From assembly GCF_900096955.1 (NCBI RefSeq), contig NZ_FMYL01000001.1:248001-312000 (forward strand): 64,000 bases of DNA. Reading direction: 5' to 3'. The translations under genes were made by a program, and so were the position numbers. Each line of letters starts with the position of its first letter. The stretch's first letter is position 1. Shown piece after piece: positions 1 through 8,629 of this stretch. The stretch is from Acinetobacter boissieri (lineage in GTDB: Bacteria; Pseudomonadota; Gammaproteobacteria; Pseudomonadales; Moraxellaceae). A model generated the notes under the pieces. That model saw only the letters and a list, made by a program, of their open reading frames with translations. It searched no databases and was not told the DNA's origin.

Positions 1-1813
1 CAGAAATAGCATCTATGTTTTTTTCAAGGTTCATCCCCACTTTAAAACGACCACGATATTGGTACGGTACGGTCGCATCAACCACCACATAGCTATCATT
101 ACCTTGGCTTGAGAACACCAAATAACTGTGGTTTTTACCTTGGTAAATACCCATACCTTCAATGTCATCTTTCACACCATGCTCACCCACAGCAATCACT
201 TTTTGCAATGCTTCATTGTTTGCTAGTAGGCTCATGCTCCATACCGCATGGTCTTCTTCACCCAAGAAAATACGATCATTGAGGTCATCTACCACACAAC
301 CCTCAGGCTGGGTTTTTACAGCAAAGCGCTTAACTTCCGTACCTTGTAATTGTTTGTTTTTGCCCGTGATTTGATATTGTACAAATGTGCCATCTTTATC
401 ATTCGGAATAGCAAAAATATCTTTGTCACGGTTTTGGTATAAACAAATACCGTAAATGTCTTTTAAGCTGGTCGCGACTTCACCCAGTACTGACAGCTTA
501 CCTGTGCTTTGATCAATGGCAAATACATGCAAGCTGTTTTGATCACGATTGGTGGCTATCGCTACATCTACACGTTCATTTCCCCACATAAAGTTTGGGC
601 GAATATCAACATTATTTAAGCGACCTACAGGTAAATACTGCACCTCTTTACCTTGTAAGTCATAGACTTGTAGGCCACCGAGTTTATCTGTACCCAGTAC
701 TCTAGATTGGCTCGGGTTTTTCACATTATGCCAAATGGCTGGGTCATCTGCTGCATCACCTGCATGTGGCACACTTACCGTTTGTACTTCTGGTTGTACC
801 GTCACCACGTCAGTGGTCGCAACTGACGCGGTATTTGGCTCAATATTGGCTTCTTTTTCAGACAAGCTGGCTATTTTTAATTGATGGTTGTCATTCACTA
901 AAAATTTAACTTGATCTTGCTCTGACCAAACCTGTAACTGTTCAGGTTTTTTCATCTCTGGCAAAGACCATGTTTTTAAATACGTCCAAGCTTTACCTTT
1001 TTGCTCATATTGGTACATCAGGTGTGCTTTTTCATCTAACATAAAGGCAGTTTTGCCAACTAAAGCCATGCCTGCAGGAGTACCTTGGATCTGACCATGT
1101 GGCTGTACTAAGTCAACAATTTGACGTGTAAAAGGTTGCTCGGGGTCGGCAGGATATTGCCATACACCAATGCCTTCTTCATTGATCAGCAGTTTGCTTT
1201 TATGCTGATCAACCGCACATGCACTACTCCCCACAGGCAGATTTAACTGACGTACCAATTTAGGCGCAACAACTGTCGTTCCATTTTGGCCAATAATCCA
1301 CTGCTCACCTTGCCCTTGTTCACCAATAAGAAAAGAAAAGAGGTCTTTACTTTCGTTTTCATATAAACACAGCGTTTCTATTTTAAAGGGAGTTTTCGGC
1401 AGTGCAGTCATTTTTGACCATGTGTTTGTTTTAAAGTTAAACGTACTGGTCATCGCTTGCTGAGTTGATAAATCAACCACTTGGACTAAAATCTGTGATG
1501 CATCTAAAACACGATACCCCACCGAACCGAATTTCCCCTCTAATTGGGTCAACACTTTATTTTGCTGGTCTAAAATGCGTAAACCTTGGTTTTTACTGCT
1601 TTGAATCACAAATGCTTCAGGCCATGCAGCCACAGCAAGATGCTGAACTGCTTCGACTTTAAATGCTTTATCTTCCATCGTCTTAAACTCAAGTACAGTG
1701 TGACCACTATGCACTTGGCTGGCAGAAACTACGGCTTCTTTATGCTCAGGAGCTTGACTACATGCACTCAGTATCAGTGCCATACTACTGATTAGTAACG
1801 TTGTTTTAAACAT
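1..1813 (-). CDS. Beta-propeller phytase lipoprotein (3' end outside window)
   Basis: Predicted to hydrolyse phytate, releasing phosphate at the cell envelope. Translation from the ATG at 1813 stays open to the window edge (about 604 codons seen). Residues 1-18 are a lipoprotein signal ending in the lipobox LSAC. Around residue 354 begins the classical phytase sequence: DAADDPAIW, then LNNVDIR, PEGCVVDD, DIEGMGIY and SSQGNDSY, all matching Bacillus-type beta-propeller phytase blocks. The roughly 320 residues before it look like a second, incomplete propeller, as in dual-domain phytases (inference). It lies 20 bp downstream of a TonB-dependent receptor gene in the same direction, so the two are probably co-transcribed. 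Catalytic activity cannot be fully judged because the C-terminus is missing. Confidence 0.85.
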   Translation of the reverse strand, partial: MFKTTLLISSMALILSACSQAPEHKEAVVSASQVHSGHTVLEFKTMEDKAFKVEAVQHLAVAAWPEAFVIQSSKNQGLRILDQQNKVLTQLEGKFGSVGYRVLDASQILVQVVDLSTQQAMTSTFNFKTNTWSKMTALPKTPFKIETLCLYENESKDLFSFLIGEQGQGEQWIIGQNGTTVVAPKLVRQLNLPVGSSACAVDQHKSKLLINEEGIGVWQYPADPEQPFTRQIVDLVQPHGQIQGTPAGMALVGKTAFMLDEKAHLMYQYEQKGKAWTYLKTWSLPEMKKPEQLQVWSEQDQVKFLVNDNHQLKIASLSEKEANIEPNTASVATTDVVTVQPEVQTVSVPHAGDAADDPAIWHNVKNPSQSRVLGTDKLGGLQVYDLQGKEVQYLPVGRLNNVDIRPNFMWGNERVDVAIATNRDQNSLHVFAIDQSTGKLSVLGEVATSLKDIYGICLYQNRDKDIFAIPNDKDGTFVQYQITGKNKQLQGTEVKRFAVKTQPEGCVVDDLNDRIFLGEEDHAVWSMSLLANNEALQKVIAVGEHGVKDDIEGMGIYQGKNHSYLVFSSQGNDSYVVVDATVPYQYRGRFKVGMNLEKNIDAIS

Positions 1814-1833
1814 ATTCTTAACCATCAATTACA

Positions 1834-4323
1834 TTAGAAGTGTGTGAATGTCAGTGCCAATTTATAGGTTGGGCCGTAGGTTTCATACTGTGCATTCATT
1901 GACTTTGAACCTGTGTACGCGTAGTACGCCTGATTGGTCACATTCCCCACATCAAACTTCACTTTAAGTTGTTTAGTGATGTTGTAGTAAGTGCTAATAT
2001 CTACAAAGAACTGCTTGTCATTGTAAATATCTAATGCAGGTTGGCTCACATCTGTAATTTGATACACGTTTGCCGATTTATAATTGGCAGATACTTTCAC
2101 CCCTGCTCGCTCACCCTCCCAACCCAACAATGCATTACCTACAAAGTTTGACTGACTTGGGAAACGAATATGGCGTGTGGTATAGGTATCTGAAATCGTT
2201 GCATCTGAGTGGCTCAGTGTTGTATTTAAGCCCCAAATTAAACCATTCCAGGGTACAGGGAGTTGATCCATTTTTTGTGAATACGCAAGCTCTAAGCCAT
2301 AAATTTTCGCTTGCTGACCATTTCTATAAGTCGTGGCTGTGTCAAAATCAGCCCATCTGCCTTGACCAGATACATCTGTTTGATAAACAAAATTTTTGAT
2401 CTTTTTATAAAATACATTGGCAGATAATGTGCCTGCCGTACCAAAATAATGTTCGACACTTAAATCAAAATTATTGGCCGTAAGTGCTTTTAAATCTGGA
2501 TTACCAAACTCAGCTTCTAAGTCAGTATTACTCACATACATACCCGGTGAAGACTGAGCAAAAGTCGGGCGAACTACAGTGCTTGTATAGGCTGCACGAA
2601 GTAAAGTATTTTTATCTAATTCATAACGCAAAGTTAAGTTAGGCAACCAGTTGTTATAGTCTTGTTTGTGTGACGTTGGTGAAACTTTTCCATCAATATA
2701 GCCATAACCTTGTGAGGTCTTTTTAGTCCCTTCAAAGCGTAAACCAGCAATTACACGTAGCTTGTCGATATCTACTGTGTTCATGAAATATAAAGCATTG
2801 ATGTTTTCTTTACTCTTAAAGTCATTCACCGTAGATGCTTCTAAATCTATATTTTTATTTGGATCTAAACCGACTAAATGATTTTTAGCAGCAACTTCAT
2901 CAATAAATGGGCCAAAACTTGCGAGGCCATAATCAGCATCACCATAAAAGTCACTGGTACCCAGATTATTAAGTTTTTTATACACCCACTCATTTTCATC
3001 ATTGGTTTTTTGACGATGGCTCACTTTACCACCAAACTTAAACTGTGCCGCATGCTCGGCCAAGCTATAGTCACGTGTAAAATCGAGCTTAATATTTTTC
3101 TCAGTGTCTTTGGTCAGTGCTTGCTTTTCTTTAATACTATTTAACGTGAAATTCTTTGGATTATTTAAATCACTTACACTTGAAGTAAATACAGGACGTT
3201 TGGTATCTGAGTAACTTAACCCTTTAAATTTCCCAGTATATTCTGCACCAGACAACCCTTGTGGGTCATGTTCTTGAGCTTCACTGTAGCCCAACTGCCC
3301 TTCAACCAACCACATGCCCAGTTGTTGCTTACCACCCAGTACGTATGACTGTATATCTTGATCTTCTTCACGTGCTTTGAGTGCACGAGTCACTTTACCT
3401 GTACACACTTGATTCACCACACATGGGCTATCAAATTTCACATTACGTGCATAACGGGATTCAGTGTCATTAAAACTGCTATACAACGTTCTTAAATAGT
3501 ATTGGCCTGAATCAGTACGCCAGTCAAAGTTAAGTCCTGCCCCTAAACGCTCCCGTGCAATATCATAATAACGCATCGAGATTTTATTCAGACCTTGACC
3601 TTTCCACTCACCTTCTGTTTCTACATTATCTGAGCCAAATTTACGATTTTGATAACTGAGTGCAGCAGCCACACCAAAATTGTCTTCTCCACCTAAAATA
3701 CTAAAGCGATTACTGATTGCCCCAGAAAATTTTGGACTATATTTATCACGTAAGCTGTTATAACTGCCTTCAGCTGTGCCTGTATAAAATAGTCCTTTAT
3801 GATCAAATGCAGACAAACTATTGACTTGAACTGTACCCCCCAAAGAGTTGGCATCTAAATCTGGAGTAAGTGTTTTAACCACGGCTAAAGACTGTACTAG
3901 TTCAGCAGGTAGAACATCTAAAGCCACACCACGGCGATTACTTTCCGGTGCAGGCACCAATGTACCATTAATCGTCACTGCATTTAAGTCTGCACTTAAA
4001 CCACGTACTGTTACAAAACGTCCCTCGCCCTGATCTCGTTCAACAGATACCCCAGGTAAGCGCTGTAATGCTTCTGCTGCATTGTCATCTGGCAATTGCC
4101 CAATGCCATCGGCATGTACCACACTGCTAATACTGTCTGAGCTTTGTTGCTCACGTAGTGCTGCATTCATACTGGCAGCTTGTCCTGTCCCTGTGACTTG
4201 AATGACACCCAATGACTGTACGTCATTGTCTGCTGCATGTACTGGATTTAAAGCCATGAGTGCCAAGACCAATGTGCTCAATTGAAATGTATTTAAAGTT
4301 GTTTGTTGTTTTGATTTATGCAT
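1834..4323 (-). CDS. TonB-dependent outer-membrane receptor, phytase-linked
   Basis: Outer-membrane TonB-dependent receptor of about 829 residues. It has an N-terminal signal peptide ending in VHA, a plug domain with IGQLPDDNAAEALQRLPGVSVERD and FVTVRGL, and a long beta-barrel ending in aromatic F, as usual for OMPs. The architecture resembles the TonB-Xanth-Caul class that imports sugars or other complex substrates. I chose the ATG at 4323 because it starts a clean signal peptide and is preceded by GGGG nine bases upstream; an in-frame TTG lies at 4338. The phytase gene follows after 20 bp, so inositol phosphates or their products are the likely ligand (inference from context). Confidence 0.88.
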   Translation of the reverse strand: MHKSKQQTTLNTFQLSTLVLALMALNPVHAADNDVQSLGVIQVTGTGQAASMNAALREQQSSDSISSVVHADGIGQLPDDNAAEALQRLPGVSVERDQGEGRFVTVRGLSADLNAVTINGTLVPAPESNRRGVALDVLPAELVQSLAVVKTLTPDLDANSLGGTVQVNSLSAFDHKGLFYTGTAEGSYNSLRDKYSPKFSGAISNRFSILGGEDNFGVAAALSYQNRKFGSDNVETEGEWKGQGLNKISMRYYDIARERLGAGLNFDWRTDSGQYYLRTLYSSFNDTESRYARNVKFDSPCVVNQVCTGKVTRALKAREEDQDIQSYVLGGKQQLGMWLVEGQLGYSEAQEHDPQGLSGAEYTGKFKGLSYSDTKRPVFTSSVSDLNNPKNFTLNSIKEKQALTKDTEKNIKLDFTRDYSLAEHAAQFKFGGKVSHRQKTNDENEWVYKKLNNLGTSDFYGDADYGLASFGPFIDEVAAKNHLVGLDPNKNIDLEASTVNDFKSKENINALYFMNTVDIDKLRVIAGLRFEGTKKTSQGYGYIDGKVSPTSHKQDYNNWLPNLTLRYELDKNTLLRAAYTSTVVRPTFAQSSPGMYVSNTDLEAEFGNPDLKALTANNFDLSVEHYFGTAGTLSANVFYKKIKNFVYQTDVSGQGRWADFDTATTYRNGQQAKIYGLELAYSQKMDQLPVPWNGLIWGLNTTLSHSDATISDTYTTRHIRFPSQSNFVGNALLGWEGERAGVKVSANYKSANVYQITDVSQPALDIYNDKQFFVDISTYYNITKQLKVKFDVGNVTNQAYYAYTGSKSMNAQYETYGPTYKLALTFTHF

Positions 4324-4625
4324 GACGTAATACCCCAAGCGAAATTAAATGTGCTAGGGGCACAATAAGTTGTAATTGTGAATGATCTGTTACAGCTTTT
4401 TTTTATCATGCTATTTTTGTATGTTTTAGTCTATTTTTTGTCAGTAAATGAGCTGATTTGACCTCAAAAAATGGATTTAAAATCACTATAAGTGCAACTA
4501 TAGTGCATTAAATTACATATTTAGTATTAATTTAAAAAAATGAATGAGCTGTTTTGACGAAAAGCTAGCCATCAAAACGTCATATAGATTTGCTTAACTA
4601 TAAAAAAACAGCCTATTTTTCCAAT
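4324..4625. other. Divergent intergenic regulatory region
   Basis: About 300 bp of AT-rich DNA between the receptor/phytase unit (minus strand) and the GGDEF/AraC unit (plus strand). No gene is seen. It holds a 15-bp direct repeat (listed separately) and, between its copies, a shorter tandem motif TATAAGTGCA then TATAGTGCA at about 4487-4507. Direct repeats are typical of AraC-family binding sites, so autoregulation and control of the receptor operon are plausible. Confidence 0.5.
4448..4558 (+). repeat. 15-bp direct repeat, candidate AraC operator pair
   Basis: ATGAGCTGATTTGAC at 4448-4462 recurs as ATGAGCTGTTTTGAC at 4544-4558, 14 of 15 bases identical and in the same orientation, 96 bp apart. 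Both lie in the intergenic region shared by the receptor operon and the gene pair encoding an AraC-type regulator. Binding by that regulator is an inference. Confidence 0.5.
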
Positions 4626-5558
4626 ATGCGTACTCATCTCTCCCGTCCATTAAAATTTACCTATTATCTGTGCTTGCTGTCACTGTTGTGTATATTCGGC
4701 CTCATATTGTTTTTAGTCTTTGGTCAAATTAAACACATACCACAGTGGAATTGGGTTGATATTTTAGGTGAAGGGGGATCAACATTATTTATTGGTTTTT
4801 GGATTGCATTACTGTTAAAAGGCCGCCCCCAAGGCTATGTCACTAATTATATTTTTTTTGGTTTAAGTTTTATCTTTTTTCACCTTTGGATGGATACCCT
4901 AGACGAATTTATTCATTTGCCTAAAAATATTCACTGGAATGCATGGCTTGAATCTGTGCCTTTTCCCATTGGTATTGCACTACTCACCATTGGTTTAATG
5001 TATTGGAAACAAGAACAACTGGCAATTTCTAAACAGCTCCTTAAAACTGAACGCGTATTTAGAGATCATCGTTTGTTTGATGCACTGACCCCACTTGCAG
5101 ATGCCAACTATTTTAAGGTACAGCTCAATACGCTCATACAAAACCTAGAAGAGCATGCACAGCACAGCGTTATTTTAATTGATATGCAACAGTTCGATGC
5201 CATTAATAAACAACATGGCTTTGATGAAGGGTCATTGATTTTACAGTATATTTCACAAATTTTAATTTTAAATCTAAGAGCAGATGACTTGGTCTGCAGA
5301 TTGGCAGGAGACCGTTTTGTAGTACTACTACCGCACACCTCGTGCCAGCAGGCTGAAAAAATAATGCAACAGCTCAAAAAAGTGATCTCTAGCTGTCAGT
5401 ATTACCCACAACATTCAGCACAAACGATTCCATTATCAATTTATGCCGTATATACCCCCATAAAACATACAAATGCACATTCAGTTTTACAGGATTTAAA
5501 TCAACAACTTCAACACACCAAACAACATTATGCGACACACCAAATGGTGTCATTATGA
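4626..5558 (+). CDS. Membrane protein with degenerate GGDEF domain
   Basis: About 310 residues from the ATG at 4626 (an in-frame TTG at 4590 would add 12). Four hydrophobic segments lie in residues 12-127, followed by a GGDEF-type domain from about residue 145. The signature is RLAGDRF instead of GG(D/E)EF, so the active-site loop lacks the second metal/GTP-binding acidic residue and diguanylate cyclase activity is unlikely. The upstream DxLT block is also degenerate (DALTPLADANYF). The stop codon overlaps the start of the AraC-type gene by ATGA, which implies translational coupling. It may act as a membrane sensor or partner for that regulator (inference). Confidence 0.75.
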   Translation: MRTHLSRPLKFTYYLCLLSLLCIFGLILFLVFGQIKHIPQWNWVDILGEGGSTLFIGFWIALLLKGRPQGYVTNYIFFGLSFIFFHLWMDTLDEFIHLPKNIHWNAWLESVPFPIGIALLTIGLMYWKQEQLAISKQLLKTERVFRDHRLFDALTPLADANYFKVQLNTLIQNLEEHAQHSVILIDMQQFDAINKQHGFDEGSLILQYISQILILNLRADDLVCRLAGDRFVVLLPHTSCQQAEKIMQQLKKVISSCQYYPQHSAQTIPLSIYAVYTPIKHTNAHSVLQDLNQQLQHTKQHYATHQMVSL

Positions 5559-6556
5559 ATTATGAACATGATCATCTTTTTATACCCGCACATCATCAGC
5601 TGTCTTTACTCATCGATTTAGCCAGACAATATCATTTAGACGATCATATTTTACTTCATGGGAGTGGGTTGTTTTTACAAGATATCTTATCTGCCAATAA
5701 GAAAATATCTTACATACAATTTATAAAAGTATTAAACAATGCCAAACAGTATTTTCACAGTGATGATATCCGTTTTTTATTCGGTAAGCGATGTTTGACG
5801 ACGCCATTTAATCATGCCTTAAAGTCTATTTTATATGCACAGAATTTCGAGCAAGCACTACAACGTTGTTTGGAATTTCATGCATTTGTTTGTCCTTGGC
5901 TCACACCTAAACTCATCAAAAACAATCATGAAATCATGATTTATTGGTTAAATGTACCACGTAATGATGAAGGCCTTTTTCTTCTTGAAATTAGTATGAG
6001 TGCATTTAAGGCTTTATCTAGAGACATTTTAGGAGAAAAAATTGCGTGGCGTTTCGACTTTAATAGTGATGAACCTGAGTATATTGAGCAGTATTGGAGC
6101 CATTTGGGAGATCAGTTACATTTCCGACAACCCTTGTCTTGTATGCGTCTGAGCATAAATTATTTACTCAAACCACTACAGCAACACTCTTTTACCTTAT
6201 CGTCAACATGCTACTTACAGGCACAACATGATATTGAAAAATATCAACTACAACAAAGTTTTTTAGAAGCAGTTTATCGCTATCTAATGCAACATATTAG
6301 CCAAGGTGTTTCACTAGACACTACAGCCAGCCACTTTTCAATGAGCAGTGCCACACTTAAACGCAAACTTAAAAAACACAATACTTCGTTTCAAGCACAA
6401 GTTGATCAGTGTCGCTTACATACAACCATCATTTTACAGCGCATGCATGGCTTTAATAGTGAGCAAATTGCTCACCATCTGGCCATTCACGACCCCACAA
6501 ATTTTCGTAGAGCATTCAAACGTTGGTGTGGATTGAATGTACAACAACTAATTTAA
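5555..6556 (+). CDS. AraC-family transcriptional regulator
   Basis: A 333-residue regulator. The N-terminal two-thirds match the Arabinose_bd-like sensor domain of OruR/ArgR-type AraC proteins (LLIDLARQYHLDDHILLHGSG at the start, then the FGKRC region). The last ~100 residues carry the double helix-turn-helix, with TASHFSMSSATLKRKLKKH and the diagnostic end block DPTNFRRAFKRW. It starts at the ATG that overlaps the GGDEF-gene stop by four bases. Its likely targets are the divergent receptor/phytase operon and itself. The 3' end overlaps the convergent small secreted-protein gene by 9 bp. Confidence 0.88.
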   Translation: MNYEHDHLFIPAHHQLSLLIDLARQYHLDDHILLHGSGLFLQDILSANKKISYIQFIKVLNNAKQYFHSDDIRFLFGKRCLTTPFNHALKSILYAQNFEQALQRCLEFHAFVCPWLTPKLIKNNHEIMIYWLNVPRNDEGLFLLEISMSAFKALSRDILGEKIAWRFDFNSDEPEYIEQYWSHLGDQLHFRQPLSCMRLSINYLLKPLQQHSFTLSSTCYLQAQHDIEKYQLQQSFLEAVYRYLMQHISQGVSLDTTASHFSMSSATLKRKLKKHNTSFQAQVDQCRLHTTIILQRMHGFNSEQIAHHLAIHDPTNFRRAFKRWCGLNVQQLI

Positions 6557-6865
6557 ACCATAACATTTAGAAGTTGCCACGTTTTGATCACTACTTGAAT
6601 TTGCTGGATAAACAAAACAAATCAGTGACTTTTTACCGTGCTGTAATGTCAATACAGGGCCTGTATCTTCAATTTGCGTACTTACAATTTTTGCCCCCTG
6701 GTTTAAAAACTCAGAAAGTGGTTTTTGTTCTGCTTTCAGTACAGTTGGGTACTCTAACGCATTGCCTGCAACTTTTGCTCCTGTTTGGGGTGGCCAATGT
6801 GAGTCTGCATAACTCAAGTGACTTAACGTACTTAAAGTGATTAATATGCCCACTGCTTTTAACAT
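6548..6865 (-). CDS. Small secreted hypothetical protein
   Basis: About 105 residues from the ATG at 6865, which has AGGA eight bases upstream; an in-frame GTG at 6886 is less likely. A signal peptide (KAVGILITLSTLSHLSYA) precedes a mature domain of about 84 residues with two cysteines near the C-terminus (ICFVYP and SKCYGLN) that could form a disulfide in the periplasm. I recognise no family. The last 9 bp overlap the end of the convergent AraC-type gene. Confidence 0.7.
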   Translation of the reverse strand: MLKAVGILITLSTLSHLSYADSHWPPQTGAKVAGNALEYPTVLKAEQKPLSEFLNQGAKIVSTQIEDTGPVLTLQHGKKSLICFVYPANSSSDQNVATSKCYGLN

Positions 6866-7018
6866 GTGATTTCCTAATAAAGTCACTCATTTTTCTAATA
6901 TAAATATTTATCAAAAAAACTCGACATAAAGTACAAAAAAATTATAAATATCAACATAATGTAACTTAATAAACAATATTAATTTAAATATTGCTATGAC
7001 TCGAAATATTTCATTAAA

Positions 7019-7043
7019 TGATATTGTGTGACATTCAATATCA
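7019..7043. promoter_or_regulatory. Inverted repeat upstream of GntR gene
   Basis: TGATATTG and CAATATCA form perfect 8-bp arms separated by 9 bp, about 100 bp before the GntR-type start. A 10-bp palindrome GAAATATTTC lies just before it (7003-7012). The rest of 6866-7143 is AT-rich without a gene. It may be an operator for the regulator or another factor; function is inferred. Confidence 0.35.
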
Positions 7044-7143
7044 AGAAATTAAGCGATTTATATTTAAAGCTTTATTGGTAAATGCTACTTATTTTAAACA
7101 CTTTACTCTACAATTTACTTTTATACCTTGACCTCAATACGAC

Positions 7144-7860
7144 ATGATTAAACATGCTGTCATTTTTAGTAAGCTCGGGCAAGCAACCCGAGCAGAGCAA
7201 GTGGTCGCTAGACTGAGTAATGCGATTGTCACAGGTTTACTAGAAGCCAATGAATGTTTACCCAATGAATCTGAGCTCGCTAAACTCCTTGGCGTCTCAC
7301 ATATTACTGTGAGAGAAGCGCTCAATACACTCAGAAATCAGAATTTAATTTATACGATAAGAGGACGTAATGGAGGGAGTTTTGTCAGTGATATATCCCA
7401 ACAACAACGTCAATTAAGAGACCCCCTGACCCAACTCAGTAGTGATTATATTGCTGACTTAGGTGAAATCTATGCAGCAATTATGGTACGTAGTATTAAA
7501 TTAGCAGTACATAGAAGTACACTGAAAGATATTAATAAAATTAAAGACTGTCTAAACATACTAAAGCAGTGCACAACTGCAGAACTGAAAGCACAAGCCG
7601 ATATTCGACTTTTTTTAACAATTGCCGCTAACTCACAGTCGGCTAGACTTTCTAATACAGTACTAGAATTACAGTCTGAATGGGCTCCTCTTATTGCCAT
7701 ACTATATGTAAACCCAAAGATATATAAAAATATTGTTGAAATGTATGATGAGACTCTAACAGCCTTACAAGACGCTGATGAAAATAAAGCAACACAATCT
7801 GTAGACCAAGTCATTATGTATTTAACTGAGCGATTACTTGAAATAAAGAATAATGTATAA
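7144..7860 (+). CDS. GntR-family (FadR/FCD) transcriptional regulator
   Basis: A 238-residue protein. The N-terminal winged helix-turn-helix is clear (NESELAKLLGVSHITVREAL, with ESEL and VREAL hallmarks), followed by a wing GRNGGSFVSD and a helical C-terminal FCD-type ligand-binding domain from about residue 95. Proteins of this class usually repress a nearby catabolic operon and release DNA on binding an acid or amine-derived effector. The Cache-domain gene follows 53 bp downstream in the same direction, and the permease/dehydrogenase genes nearby are the obvious targets (inference). Confidence 0.87.
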   Translation: MIKHAVIFSKLGQATRAEQVVARLSNAIVTGLLEANECLPNESELAKLLGVSHITVREALNTLRNQNLIYTIRGRNGGSFVSDISQQQRQLRDPLTQLSSDYIADLGEIYAAIMVRSIKLAVHRSTLKDINKIKDCLNILKQCTTAELKAQADIRLFLTIAANSQSARLSNTVLELQSEWAPLIAILYVNPKIYKNIVEMYDETLTALQDADENKATQSVDQVIMYLTERLLEIKNNV

Positions 7861-7913
7861 AACGGCATAAAAATTGTATCTAAATTGATAAGTCGCTTTA
7901 TGGAACCAGTATC

Positions 7914-8624
7914 ATGCTAAACACAGTATTGCTTAAAGATATACAAAACACTGTCAACGATGTTACAGCTTGTCTTAATGATGCTGTAAACTCTTTAGCC
8001 AATGCATTGACGCTTGTACTCAATGAAGAGCTTCTAAAAAATCATAAATCTTTAAATGTGTTAGAAAAAGCAAACGTTCAGTTGAGACCAATTATTCAAG
8101 AAAAATTAAAAGAATATCAATATTGTAGTGGTGCGGGTTTTGCTAGTCATATAGAAGATATGAAAGATCATAGCGACTACTGGTTACTTGAATGGTGGTT
8201 TAAAAAGCCACTCAATACAAATAATCAAAAATTAAACCTAGACCAAGCCACGCAGCAACACTTAGATTTTAGAACATTTGACTGGTTTACCGACTCTAAA
8301 TTCTCCAAAGATACCTATATTCATGGGCCATATGTCGATTATGTTTGTAATACTTCTTATACTCTAACGGCAGCTCATCCTATTTTTATAGATAATACAT
8401 TTGTAGGTGTTGCCGTAATTGACTTACTGGTTTCAAGACTGGAGGAATTATTAAGTGACTATTTTAGAAAGCTTAAGCATGACCTACTCATTACAAATAC
8501 AGAAGGTAGAGTCATCTTATCAAATGCCCCTTCATTTCGTGTAGGGAGCTTAATCAAAGATACTTCTAGCTATGAAATGTTAGATCACACTTACTTTCAA
8601 ATGTTTTATAAATTGAGACAATAA
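7914..8624 (+). CDS. Stand-alone Cache (PDC sensor) domain protein
   Basis: A 236-residue protein with the core of a PDC/Cache sensor fold. Tyr-rich sheet segments (YIHGPYVDYVCNTSYTLT) lead into AAHPIFIDNTFVGVAVIDLLV, and a second half gives LLITNTEGRVILSNAP. Such domains normally sit outside the membrane on chemoreceptors or kinases and bind amino acids or amines. Here I see no signal peptide, transmembrane helix or output domain, so it should be a soluble cytoplasmic ligand-binding protein. It is probably co-transcribed with the upstream GntR regulator, and its stop lies 5 bp from the convergent permease stop. Function unknown. Confidence 0.7.
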   Translation: MLNTVLLKDIQNTVNDVTACLNDAVNSLANALTLVLNEELLKNHKSLNVLEKANVQLRPIIQEKLKEYQYCSGAGFASHIEDMKDHSDYWLLEWWFKKPLNTNNQKLNLDQATQQHLDFRTFDWFTDSKFSKDTYIHGPYVDYVCNTSYTLTAAHPIFIDNTFVGVAVIDLLVSRLEELLSDYFRKLKHDLLITNTEGRVILSNAPSFRVGSLIKDTSSYEMLDHTYFQMFYKLRQ

Positions 8625-8629
8625 TTCGT

